DNA of 64,000 bases from assembly GCF_001898575.1 (NCBI RefSeq), contig NZ_MKUD01000022.1, positions 152,993 to 216,992 on the forward strand, read 5' to 3'. The notes under the pieces were generated by a model that made no database searches, was not told where the DNA came from, and was given only the letters and a program-made list of their open reading frames with translations. Made by a program: the position numbers and the translations under genes. Positions 42,453-50,415 of this stretch are shown here, one piece after another; position 1 is the first letter of the stretch; every line of letters begins with the position of its first letter. This DNA comes from Spirosoma sp. 48-14. Lineage in GTDB: Bacteria; Bacteroidota; Bacteroidia; Cytophagales; Spirosomataceae.

Positions 42453-43430
42453 TTATCGATTGGCTAATAACGCATCAACCGCTGGTGCGGGTAGGCGATT
42501 GCCAGCCAGAACCTGTTCTTCCATCGCGGCAATTTGCTGACCCATACCCGGCTGAGCATAAAATTGGCTTTCAAGGCGTTGTCGCAGCAATGACCGGAAC
42601 CAGGTTCGTTGCTGCTCCTGCCGACGCTGGCGCCAGTGCCCGTTGGTAGTCGTTAATTGCTGGTGTTCCTGAATGGTTTGCCAGATACCCGCCAATCCTT
42701 CATGGGTAATGGCCGAACAGGTGAGCACGGGCGGAAACCAGCCCGTGCCGGTGGGTGGAAACAGATGGAGGGCATTTTGGTACTCTACCTGTGCGCGGTT
42801 GGCTGCCGATCGATTGTCGCCGTCAGCTTTGGTAATACAGAGCGCGTCGGCCAGTTCCATGATCCCACGTTTCATGCCCTGTAATTCATCACCTGCCCCG
42901 GCTAGCATCAACAGCAGAAAGAAATCGACCATGCCATGTACTACAGTTTCCGACTGCCCCACACCTACCGTTTCGACCAAAATGATGTCGAAGCCCGCTG
43001 CTTCGCATAGTAGAATGGTCTCACGGGTGCGATGAGCCACGCCCCCCAGCGAATCGCCAGCTGGTGAAGGGCGAATGTAGGCGCTGGGATTCATCGAGAG
43101 GGTTTCCATGCGTGTTTTATCCCCCAGCAGACTGCCGCCCGAACGTTGACTGGTAGGGTCAATGGTCAACACGGCCAGCCGATGCCCCAAGTTCGTCAGA
43201 TACTGCCCAAACCCCTCAATAAAGGTGCTTTTTCCAACGCCGGGAACGCCTGTAATACCCACCCGAATCGATTGGCCGGTAGCTGGTAAAACAGCTTCCA
43301 GAACTTGCTGGGCCAGAGCCTGATCGTCGGGGCGACGGCTTTCAACCAGCGTAATGGCTCGGCTCAGTAACAGTCGGTCGCCAGCTAGAATACCTTCGAT
43401 GTATTGATGAGCAAGCAGTCGTTGACGCAT
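42453..43430 (-). CDS. meaB: Methylmalonyl-CoA mutase-associated GTPase MeaB
   Basis: G3E-family GTPase chaperone that loads and protects the B12-dependent methylmalonyl-CoA mutase. 325 residues. The P-loop is GITGVPGVGKSTFIE; the Mg/switch regions include LTIDPTSQRSGGSLLGDKTRM and ILVETVGVGQSE, and the guanine site is CITKADGDN. The C-terminal dimerisation arm is present (RQRRQEQQRTWFRSLLRQRLESQF). The mutase genes are not in this window. It lies in a minus-strand run queA-ispD-meaB with 45-50 bp gaps, so it is probably co-transcribed. Confidence 0.93.
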   Translation of the reverse strand: MRQRLLAHQYIEGILAGDRLLLSRAITLVESRRPDDQALAQQVLEAVLPATGQSIRVGITGVPGVGKSTFIEGFGQYLTNLGHRLAVLTIDPTSQRSGGSLLGDKTRMETLSMNPSAYIRPSPAGDSLGGVAHRTRETILLCEAAGFDIILVETVGVGQSETVVHGMVDFFLLLMLAGAGDELQGMKRGIMELADALCITKADGDNRSAANRAQVEYQNALHLFPPTGTGWFPPVLTCSAITHEGLAGIWQTIQEHQQLTTTNGHWRQRRQEQQRTWFRSLLRQRLESQFYAQPGMGQQIAAMEEQVLAGNRLPAPAVDALLANR

Positions 43431-43479
43431 TCCGAGCTGAGTATGGGTGATGGTAACCTGTTCAGGCTGTTACACTGGC

Positions 43480-44163
43480 TTATTTTAAATCCTCTGGTGT
43501 TGTAATCTTGATGTTTTCGTACGAACCGTCGATCAGTGTAATCGGAAATCCGGCAAATTCCATCACACTGGCGCAATCCGTAAAAAAAGGTTGTTCTTCC
43601 GCTGTAAAGGCTTGTCTGAACAGGTTGAGTTGAAAGGTTTGTGGGGTTTGTACCAACCGATACTGGCTTCGATTAACTGCCTGACTTCGGCCATCGGCAT
43701 GAACAACGCGAACCGAGTCTTTTACCGGGACGCAGGTAACTGCCGAACCCATCCGGGCGGCTGTGTCAAAACTATTTTGTATAATTTCGGCCGACACAAA
43801 CGGTCGTACACCATCATGAACGGCTACTAATCCTTCGGTCATGGGAATCGCGCTTAGTCCATTTCGTACCGACTGGAAACGGGTGCCCCCCCCATCAACA
43901 AGTGCAATGGATGGAGAAAACTGATGCTGCTCACACAGATTTAACCAGGTGATTCGATCCGTAGCTGGCAGAACCAGAAAAATCTGTGAAGCCGGAAGCA
44001 CGTCCAGAAACCGCTCCAGGGTATGCTGAAGAATAGGTTTACCGCGTAGCAGAAGAAATTGCTTCGGTATATCCGATTTCATCCGGCTGCCACTGCCTCC
44101 GGCAACAATAATGGCATATCGGTCGGCAGCCGGGCTATTGGCCGATTGATCGTCGTCAGTCAT
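43480..44163 (-). CDS. ispD: 2-C-methyl-D-erythritol 4-phosphate cytidylyltransferase
   Basis: Third step of the MEP isoprenoid pathway: makes CDP-ME from CTP and MEP. 227 residues from the ATG at 44163; an upstream ATG at 44190 would add nine. Motifs are AIIVAGGSGSRMKSDIPKQFLLLRGKPILQHTLERF (CTP-binding loop with Arg and Lys), VAVHDGVRPFVS, VPVKDSVRVV and QTPQTFQLNLF. It lies between queA and meaB. Confidence 0.93.
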   Translation of the reverse strand: MTDDDQSANSPAADRYAIIVAGGSGSRMKSDIPKQFLLLRGKPILQHTLERFLDVLPASQIFLVLPATDRITWLNLCEQHQFSPSIALVDGGGTRFQSVRNGLSAIPMTEGLVAVHDGVRPFVSAEIIQNSFDTAARMGSAVTCVPVKDSVRVVHADGRSQAVNRSQYRLVQTPQTFQLNLFRQAFTAEEQPFFTDCASVMEFAGFPITLIDGSYENIKITTPEDLK

Positions 44164-44235
44164 GGGTGAATTGCAAAAAATAAGGGGCACTAAGGCCCCA
44201 AAAATACAAATGACTACTGACTAATCCCTAACGAC

Positions 44236-45279
44236 TTACAGAATCAACATGGCGTCGCCGTAGCTGAAGAAACGATATTTTTCTTTGATCGCAATCTGGT
44301 ACGCTTCTTTAATAAGCTCATGCCCACCGAAAGCGCTCGTCATCATGATCAGGATAGATTCAGGAAGGTGTAGGCTTGTCAGCAGCGAATTGGCGATTTT
44401 AAAATCGTAGGGCGGGAAAATGAACCGATCTGTCCAGCCTTCAATGGGCTTCAATCGGCTATTGGCCGATACCGACGATTCAATGGCTTTGAGGGAAGTG
44501 GTCCCTACTGCACAAACCCGTTTTCCGGCATCCAGCGCCGTGTTGACGATCTGAGCAGAGCCGTCCGTGATTTTAAAGTTTTCGGAATCGGTTTTGTGTT
44601 TGGTGAGGTCTTCTACGTCCACCTGCCGGAACGTGCCCAGGCCTACATGCAGCGTGATGGGAGCGAAATGGATGCCTTTAATTTCCATCCGCTTCATCAT
44701 GGCACGGGTGAAATGAAGACCAGCCGTAGGAGCTGCCACAGCGCCAATATGTTGGGCAAAAACGGTTTGGTAATCATCCCGGTCGGCCGATTCTGCTTCC
44801 CGATTCATTGCCCGTGGAATTGGGGTTTCGCCCAGTTCATCGATGGCTTTCATAAACTCTTCATGGTTACCATCGAACAGGAAACGGATTGTACGGCCGC
44901 GCGAGGTAGTATTGTCGATTACTTCGGCAACTAGATCGCTATCACCAAAATACAGTTTATTGCCAACACGAATTTTACGAGCAGGATCGACCAGTACATC
45001 CCAAAGCTTCATTTCGCGGTTAAGCTCACGAAGTAGAAACACCTCAATTTTAGCTCCGGTTTTTTCCTTGTTGCCATAAAGCCGTGCTGGAAATACTTTC
45101 GTATCGTTAATTACCATCACGTCGCCATCATCAAAATAGCTGAGGATGTCCGAAAACTGTTTGTGCTCAATGGTTTTAGTTTTCCGGTCAACGACCATCA
45201 GCCGCGATTCACCCCGCTCTACCGGGTACTTGGCAATAAGACTATCGGGTAAATCAAATTTGAATTCGGATAACTTCAT
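44236..45279 (-). CDS. queA: tRNA preQ1(34) S-adenosylmethionine ribosyltransferase-isomerase
   Basis: Builds epoxyqueuosine in the anticodon of tRNAs for Asp, Asn, His and Tyr. 347 residues, full length. Diagnostic parts are [31 protein letters not shown] at the N-terminus, [40 protein letters not shown] and [13 protein letters not shown], with [23 protein letters not shown] near the end. A terminator for the gene upstream lies at 45335, and a -7-like element at 45331-45324, so queA probably starts its own transcript, followed by ispD and meaB. Confidence 0.95.
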   Translation of the reverse strand: MKLSEFKFDLPDSLIAKYPVERGESRLMVVDRKTKTIEHKQFSDILSYFDDGDVMVINDTKVFPARLYGNKEKTGAKIEVFLLRELNREMKLWDVLVDPARKIRVGNKLYFGDSDLVAEVIDNTTSRGRTIRFLFDGNHEEFMKAIDELGETPIPRAMNREAESADRDDYQTVFAQHIGAVAAPTAGLHFTRAMMKRMEIKGIHFAPITLHVGLGTFRQVDVEDLTKHKTDSENFKITDGSAQIVNTALDAGKRVCAVGTTSLKAIESSVSANSRLKPIEGWTDRFIFPPYDFKIANSLLTSLHLPESILIMMTSAFGGHELIKEAYQIAIKEKYRFFSYGDAMLIL

Positions 45280-45323
45280 AGTGTATCAGCACGGAACGAA
45301 CGGTGCATTTTTTGTAAAGGCCG

Positions 45324-45331
45324 CAAATATA
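45324..45331 (-). promoter_or_regulatory. Candidate -7 element for queA
   Basis: Read on the minus strand the sequence is TATATTTG, matching TAnnTTTG, 44 nt before the queA start and just past the upstream terminator. No -33 TTG box is at the expected distance. Confidence 0.35.
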
Positions 45332-45334
45332 GTG

Positions 45335-45371
45335 AAAAACCCGGAAAATTTACCATCTTCCGGGAGTTTTT
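45335..45371 (-). terminator. Intrinsic terminator after the 121-residue hypothetical gene
   Basis: CCCGGAA (45340-45346) pairs with TTCCGGG (45358-45364). A-run and T-run flanks (GAAAAAC, GTTTTTC) make it potentially bidirectional; it lies 22 nt after the minus-strand stop at 45394. Confidence 0.65.
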
Positions 45372-45393
45372 CTTGTAAATATCCGAGAAATGA

Positions 45394-45759
45394 TTAGTGC
45401 GGAGATTCTTGTTGGTCTAATGGTTGTACCGAACCTTCGGTAGTGGTTACATGGTTGCGGTCTGAGATCGTAAATTTAGCCATTAGTTCGGGCGATACTT
45501 CGTTTGAATAGGTGCCTTGAGCAGCTACAAAAACCCCCTTCATGCCGTTGGAGGCCGTGATGGCGTACAACGTCATTTCATCACCAGGATCCGAAGTACC
45601 TTCGAATCGGTAAAATTTATCGACGTGAAAATCCTCACTTTTTAATTTCGTCTGGGTACTTTTTTCTTCCAGAAAATCTTTGCGGGGGCCAAACTCGTGG
45701 GTGTACCCCTCGGTCCGAAGTTTATCCATGGCTTCGGTTAGGGTTGTCATGTGGTTCAT
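45394..45759 (-). CDS. Small Bacteroidota-specific protein often misnamed PRPP synthetase
   Basis: 121 residues, cytosolic. The pattern TLTEAMDKLRTEGYTHEFGPRKDFLEE, then SEDFHVDKFYRFEGTSDPGDEMTLYAITASNGMKGVFVAAQGTYSNEVSPELMAKF, belongs to a short Bacteroidota family that databases often label phosphoribosylpyrophosphate synthetase. It is far too short for that enzyme and lacks its PRPP loop and catalytic flexible loop, so the label should not be used. The true function is unknown. The start may be at 45759 or at the fourth codon (45750). It is probably monocistronic. Confidence 0.75.
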   Translation of the reverse strand: MNHMTTLTEAMDKLRTEGYTHEFGPRKDFLEEKSTQTKLKSEDFHVDKFYRFEGTSDPGDEMTLYAITASNGMKGVFVAAQGTYSNEVSPELMAKFTISDRNHVTTTEGSVQPLDQQESPH

Positions 45760-45900
45760 AACGGTAGAGAATTAGTATAGGATTAAAACACAAAACAGGC
45801 AGGATGGTTTTCGGCAGATAAGTGCCCGGTTAAGCCTTTTGCTAAACATTAGGATCAAGAAAGCTATTAAATAGTCAGTATATAACACTCGAAGATTATC

Positions 45901-46887
45901 ATGATAACTCGCACCTATTCGATTCCCACATTGCTTTTGGTGGGATTAAGCTTAGCAGCCTGTAACTCCACAGATCCAGAGTTTAATGCACCCGTAATTC
46001 CCCAACGGATCGATTTTGTGGCTACGCGTCAGTATCCAGAAGGAATAACCTACTCACCTACAATCGACAAATTTCTGGTTAGTTCGATAACGCAGGGGAA
46101 AATCGGGACAGTTGACCAGAATGGACGGTATGAAGAACTGATAGCGAATGATAAACAGTTGATCAGTAGTATTGGCATGAAAGTTCGTGACGGCCTGCTC
46201 TATGTGTGCAATGGGGATCAGGGTGTTTCGGATAAGAGTACACCGCAAACGGCACTTAAGACAGCTGGCCTGTTTGTCTATGATCTGGCTACAAAGCAGA
46301 AAGTTCGCCAGATTGATCTGGCCAGTTTGTTACCAACCTCGAATCATTTTGCCAATGATATTGCCTTTGATAACGACGGCAACGCTTATGTAACAGACTC
46401 ATTTGCACCCGTTATTTATAAAATATCGGCTAATTCGGAGCAGGCAGTTGTGGCCGTTACATCGACACTTTTTTCAGGTGACCAGGGTATCAATTTAAAC
46501 GGTATTGTGTATCACCCAGATAAGTATCTACTCGTGGTAAAGTCCAACGAGGGTAAATTGTTCAAAGTTGAGCTGGACGATAATACGATAACGGAAGTAA
46601 CGGGTGTGAGCTTGCCGAATGGCGATGGTATGCTGCTCTACAACAATGATTTATACGTCGTAAACAGCCGTAATAAAGTATCGCAGGTGCGCAGTACGGA
46701 CGGGTGGAAAACGGCTACGCTGGTTAAAACCGATGAGGCTGGCTATGACCAGGCCACGACGAATGTATTGGTTGGCGATAAAATTTATTCGTTGAACGCC
46801 CGAATCGATGAAGTCAGTGCGGCCGCAGCGGCCAAAGATCCCAGCCGACTGCAAGCTAATACGTACAGCATTCAGCAATTTAAATAG
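45901..46887 (+). CDS. SMP-30/gluconolactonase-like beta-propeller lipoprotein
   Basis: 328 residues with a lipobox (LVGLSLAAC, Cys21). The rest is a six-bladed propeller of the SMP-30/strictosidine-synthase-like kind: YPEGITYSPTIDKFLVSSITQGKIGTVDQNG, NHFANDIAFDNDGNAYVTDSFAPVIYKIS, LNGIVYHPDKYLLVVKSNEGKLFKVEL and GDGMLLYNNDLYVVNSRNKVSQV. Metal-binding positions typical of lactonases are partly present (Glu in PEGI, Asn/Asp in FANDIAFD), so catalysis is possible but unproven. It is attached to a membrane by lipid. It ends at a bidirectional terminator shared with the DUF1080 gene. Confidence 0.75.
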   Translation: MITRTYSIPTLLLVGLSLAACNSTDPEFNAPVIPQRIDFVATRQYPEGITYSPTIDKFLVSSITQGKIGTVDQNGRYEELIANDKQLISSIGMKVRDGLLYVCNGDQGVSDKSTPQTALKTAGLFVYDLATKQKVRQIDLASLLPTSNHFANDIAFDNDGNAYVTDSFAPVIYKISANSEQAVVAVTSTLFSGDQGINLNGIVYHPDKYLLVVKSNEGKLFKVELDDNTITEVTGVSLPNGDGMLLYNNDLYVVNSRNKVSQVRSTDGWKTATLVKTDEAGYDQATTNVLVGDKIYSLNARIDEVSAAAAAKDPSRLQANTYSIQQFK

Positions 46888-46900
46888 CAAAGCGGTCAGG

Positions 46901-46949
46901 TATGGAACAAGAGGGCGCTTTACCCACTGCTCCATACTCTGACCGTTTT
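46901..46949. terminator. Bidirectional terminator between propeller lipoprotein and DUF1080 genes
   Basis: CGGTCAGGTATGGAAC pairs with GCTCCATACTCTGACCG with a small bulge, flanked by TTTTG. Convergent genes end on both sides. Confidence 0.65.
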
Positions 46950-46954
46950 GTTAA

Positions 46955-47596
46955 TTAATCAGGCAGCACTTTAATCATGATGTCTTTATAATACACTTTG
47001 CTCTTTGGGTCGTGGCCTTGTAAGGCAATGGTCCCCATGCTGAGCTTTTTGGGTTTAGACGACGTGCTGATGCTGTCGGGTTCAGTATAATCGTTGATCA
47101 CTTTGTCGTTGACTTTAATGATCACTTTTTTCCCATTCACAATAATGTGTTCTGTGTACCATTCGTCGTCTTTAACAAAGACCTCTTTTACGTCCTGAAC
47201 ACCATAAACGCTTCCGGTTTTCCGCCAGTCGGTATGGGTTTGGTTGACCTGGATTTCATATCCTTGTGATGGCCAGCCCGATGGCTGATACGCCGTATGG
47301 ATAAACATACCTGAGTTGGAGCCGGGCATCGTTTTGACACTGGCTTTCCACTCGAAGTTTTTGAAGGAATGATTGTGAACAGGACCTTCGTAAAACAGAT
47401 GGGCTCGTGGGCCGTTGACAACAATCGCTCCATCCTGGATGGTAAATGTACCTGGGCTGTCTTCGGTAACTTTCCAGCCGTTGAATGTCTTGCCATCGAA
47501 AATACTAACCCATCCGTCGGCCGATGGGCGAATAGTAAAACTTAAGCAGAAACCAAGTAGGAGCGTTGCTGCTAAAAAAGTCATGCGATTTTTCAT
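46955..47596 (-). CDS. DUF1080 (3-keto-disaccharide hydrolase-type) secreted protein
   Basis: 213 residues from the ATG at 47596, which starts a signal peptide (MKNRMTFLAATLLLGFCLSF); the longer frame to 47758 has no suitable N-terminus. The whole mature part is a concanavalin-like DUF1080 domain: WVSIFDGKTFNGWKVTEDSPGTFTIQDGAIVVNGPRAHLFYEG, NFEWKASVKTMPGSNSGMFIHTAYQPSGWPSQGYEIQVNQTH, and GTIALQGHDPKSKVYYKDIMIKVLP. Some relatives hydrolyse 3-keto-glucosides; others are binding proteins. It is divergent from the lipoprotein gene at 47796. Confidence 0.88.
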   Translation of the reverse strand: MKNRMTFLAATLLLGFCLSFTIRPSADGWVSIFDGKTFNGWKVTEDSPGTFTIQDGAIVVNGPRAHLFYEGPVHNHSFKNFEWKASVKTMPGSNSGMFIHTAYQPSGWPSQGYEIQVNQTHTDWRKTGSVYGVQDVKEVFVKDDEWYTEHIIVNGKKVIIKVNDKVINDYTEPDSISTSSKPKKLSMGTIALQGHDPKSKVYYKDIMIKVLPD

Positions 47597-47795
47597 ACAA
47601 ATAGGGCGAGTTATGGTTGAGAGCAGCCCATTTCTAAAAGCATGACTTATCAAAAAACTAACGACCTGTCTGTATTCCGGCATGGTTTTAGAATAAATCC
47701 CTGTTTCCATGCGATCAAATAGCTTTATTCCCATGCGTTCATCATTTTTGTCCGCCAATTCGTTAGATTGGCAACCGAATCAACCAGACTATATC

Positions 47796-48686
47796 ATGCG
47801 CAATTTCGTTCTGCTGGTTTTGGGGTTGGTCTTCGCTTCGTGTAAGCTCACCGTTCCCAGTGTATTTGACGCTCAATTTTCATCGACACCAACTGAAGCT
47901 CCCGTAACACCGGGCCAAATTGATGAAGCTTCGGGTATGGTTGATAGTCGTACTCAGCCCGGCTATATCTGGATTGAGCAGGATAGCGGAAGTCCCAATG
48001 AGCTGGCCTTGCTGGGCTACGATGGGAAAGTAAAAGGCAAGATTACCATACCGAACGCCACAAACCGCGATTGGGAAGAAATGTCAATTGGGCCAGGGCC
48101 AAAAGACGGGATCAATTATCTCTACATAGGCGATATTGGTGATAATAACGCTCAATATTCAGGTTGTGTCATTTATCGATTCCCTGAGCCTTCCTCTTTA
48201 CAGGCTAGTGTAACTGGGGTTGAACGGATCAATTTTCGGTATCCTGATGGACCACACGATGCCGAAGCCATGTTTGTCGATCCAGGAACAAAAGATATCT
48301 ACATCATCACTAAGCGTGAAGAAAAAGTCCGGCTTTACAGTTTACCGTATCCACAGAATATAAATGAGGTAACGGTCGCGACAGCCTTTGGTGAACTACC
48401 GTCGTTTGGTGGGGGCGGCCTGGCCAATTACGTCACGTCGGCGGCCATTTCGCCGGATGGCAGCGAGTTGCTGGTTCGTACCTACACGCAACTGTATTAC
48501 TGGAAGCGCAATAGCGGGCAATCCGTTGCGGATGCGTTGCAATACGGTACATCGCGCCAGCTAACAGTTCGGCTGGAGCCACAAGGCGAAGCCGTGTGTT
48601 TCGATAAAGATAACAAAGGCTTTTTTACCATCAGCGAACGAGCCAATGCGGCTTCTGTGAATCTTTATTATTACGCCAGGAAATAA
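47796..48686 (+). CDS. Beta-propeller-like lipoprotein of unknown function
   Basis: 296 residues from the ATG at 47796, which begins a lipoprotein signal (MRNFVLLVLGLVFASC, Cys16); an upstream frame to 47709 lacks one and is rejected. The mature part has blade-like repeats: GQIDEASGMVDSRTQPGYIWIEQDSG, NRDWEEMSIGPGPKDGINYLYIGDIGDNNAQYSG, PHDAEAMFVDPGTKDIYIITKREEKVRLYSLP, AAISPDGSELLVRTYTQLYYW and EPQGEAVCFDKDNKGFFTISE. It resembles esterase-like/SdiA-regulated propellers in repeat style, but no catalytic site is evident. Gene end and next gene start are separated by a paired repeat element. Confidence 0.7.
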   Translation: MRNFVLLVLGLVFASCKLTVPSVFDAQFSSTPTEAPVTPGQIDEASGMVDSRTQPGYIWIEQDSGSPNELALLGYDGKVKGKITIPNATNRDWEEMSIGPGPKDGINYLYIGDIGDNNAQYSGCVIYRFPEPSSLQASVTGVERINFRYPDGPHDAEAMFVDPGTKDIYIITKREEKVRLYSLPYPQNINEVTVATAFGELPSFGGGGLANYVTSAAISPDGSELLVRTYTQLYYWKRNSGQSVADALQYGTSRQLTVRLEPQGEAVCFDKDNKGFFTISERANAASVNLYYYARK

Positions 48687-48694
48687 TTATTAAT

Positions 48695-48783
48695 GAGCGA
48701 ACGAGCGGACGAGTGAAAGAGCGAAAATTTGTCGCAAGCTTTATTACGATCGTTCAGTCGTTCACTCGTTCGCTCTTTCGCTT
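48695..48783. repeat. Two facing arrays of decayed octamers
   Basis: Left array 48695-48726: GAGCGAAC, GAGCGGAC, GAGTGAAA, GAGCGAAA. Right array 48752-48783 is inverted; as reverse complement its units are AAGCGAAA, GAGCGAAC, GAGTGAAC, GACTGAAC. The 25-bp spacer is unique. The right array abuts the ATG of the antiporter gene at 48784. The transcript could fold into a 32-bp imperfect hairpin that masks the translation start. Confidence 0.85.
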
Positions 48784-49968
48784 ATGGATTCATCGATACT
48801 GATTATAGTTCTGAGTTTGTCGGTACTGATTTCGTATGCGTTCGATTTGTTCAGTAGTCGATTCAAAACCCCGTCGGTTATGTTGCTATTACTGCTGGGT
48901 ATGCTGACCAAGCAGGCAACCGACTATTTCAATGTGCAGGTCCCTTATGTGGCCACCATCTTACCTACCCTTGGTACACTTGGCCTGATTCTGATTGTAC
49001 TGGAAGGGGGACTCGATCTGGAGCTTCATGCCGAGCGATTAAGTGTTATTCGCCGAACCCTTCTGGCTTCGTTGATGGCTATTATTGGGAGTACGCTTCT
49101 GATGGCCAGTATGTTGTACCTACTCCTGAACGATTCATTTTATCATTGCCTGATTGCAGCCCTGCCGTTTTCTATCGTTAGCAGCACCGTAACCGTACAG
49201 ACTGTTGCCAAACTGACGGGCGGTCAGCAGGAGTACGCGGTTTATGAATCAGCTTTTGCGAGTATTCTGGGTATTATGGCCTACAACTTTCTGTTGCTAA
49301 GTCGAAACTCGTTGCTGGGCGCTGTCTGGTCGTTTACGCGCGATACGCTGGCGATGGCTCTGATTTCGTTGGGTTGCTGCTTTTTACTTCTTTATCTGAT
49401 TAGTCGAATTAACCACCGCATCAAATTCCTGCCCATTATTTCGGTGCTGTTTCTGGTGTATGCACTGGCCGAAATCAATCATCTGTCGTCGTTGCTGCTC
49501 ATCCTGATCTTTGGTCTTTTTCTGAACAATACCGATCTGTTCATCCGGGGGCGACTGAGCCAGATTTTGAAAAACGACTTGTTCGAAAAAGAGCTAGACC
49601 AGTTGAAAAGCCTGGCTGCTGAAGGTGCTTTTGTGGTACGGACGTTCTTTTACTTATTATTGGGCTATGCTGCTGTGCCCCGGAGCTTAATTGATATCGA
49701 TGCGCTGGTGGTAAGTGTATTGTTTGTTGGGGTGATTATTGGCTGGCGCTGGGTTACGCTTCGGGTAACGTATCAGGGCGAACTGACGCCCTTGCTCTGG
49801 ATTGCTCCCCGTGGCCTGATTACAATCCTACTCTATCTCAATATTCCCGACGACCTCCGACTGGTCGGCTTTCGGGAGGGTATCCCGGTTCTGGTCGTCG
49901 TATTCTCGTCCTTAGTAGCCACGATTGGTATCCTGGGCAATAAGCGATTGATGAATTATAAATTATAG
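48784..49968 (+). CDS. CPA-type cation:proton antiporter
   Basis: 394 residues with about 11-12 membrane helices, a monovalent cation/proton antiporter of the CPA1/CPA2 type. Seen are FKTPSVMLLLLLGMLTKQA at the dimer-side helices, LGLILIVLEGGLDLELHAERL, and the core helix ALPFSIVSSTVTVQTVAKLTGG; the usual ND or DD pair of the transport site is not evident at the expected place. The C-terminal helices include GWRWVTLRVTYQGELTPLLWIAPRGLITILLYLNIP. The ion is not predictable, and no TrkA-type regulatory domain is attached. Its start codon directly follows a paired octamer repeat. It overlaps the HERIH gene end by 6 bp, tail to tail. Confidence 0.8.
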   Translation: MDSSILIIVLSLSVLISYAFDLFSSRFKTPSVMLLLLLGMLTKQATDYFNVQVPYVATILPTLGTLGLILIVLEGGLDLELHAERLSVIRRTLLASLMAIIGSTLLMASMLYLLLNDSFYHCLIAALPFSIVSSTVTVQTVAKLTGGQQEYAVYESAFASILGIMAYNFLLLSRNSLLGAVWSFTRDTLAMALISLGCCFLLLYLISRINHRIKFLPIISVLFLVYALAEINHLSSLLLILIFGLFLNNTDLFIRGRLSQILKNDLFEKELDQLKSLAAEGAFVVRTFFYLLLGYAAVPRSLIDIDALVVSVLFVGVIIGWRWVTLRVTYQGELTPLLWIAPRGLITILLYLNIPDDLRLVGFREGIPVLVVVFSSLVATIGILGNKRLMNYKL

Positions 49969-50289
49969 CGTATCATTCGTCAAATAGTGCCAGAATTGCC
50001 ACAAAGACCGATTTGCCAAATACGTTAGGTTCTGATCGTTGGCAAAGGCTTCCCGTTCGAAACTGATATTTCTGTAAGCCGTATAATGATCCCGGTATTG
50101 AAATCGCCGAATCAGATACTCGATTACATACCAGAGATAAAAGGGAAGTATACCCAATTCGGCCTGTTGGCGAAGATGAATCCGCTCATGGTTAAGCAAT
50201 GTTGGGCCCGGATTAGGTCGTTTTACTAATATGAATGGAAACAAGGCCATACCGTCGGCCCGCATAGACGAAAAGCGAACGACAAACAT
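49963..50289 (-). CDS. Small HExxH-motif protein of unknown function
   Basis: 108 residues from the ATG at 50289 (an ATG at 50334 would add 15). The motif NHERIHLRQQAELGILPFYLWYVIEYLIR contains HERIH, a zinc-protease-like HExxH, directly followed by a hydrophobic, possibly membrane-associated helix. The later YRNISFEREAFANDQNLTYL could supply a third ligand (Glu). Short proteins with this arrangement recur in Bacteroidota and look like minimal M48/M56-like peptidases; activity is inferred only. The 3' end overlaps the antiporter gene by 6 bp. Confidence 0.65.
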   Translation of the reverse strand: MFVVRFSSMRADGMALFPFILVKRPNPGPTLLNHERIHLRQQAELGILPFYLWYVIEYLIRRFQYRDHYTAYRNISFEREAFANDQNLTYLANRSLWQFWHYLTNDTL

Positions 50290-50415
50290 ATACGTACGTT
50301 TATGGTAACCGAACAATGATAAGCACAAATGCATTCAGAAAGGTTTATAAAGTACGTGTTTTAGGCTGGGTTTTCATTGCATGGCCCAGCATGCAGCGAC
50401 TAAAAACAGTATATA

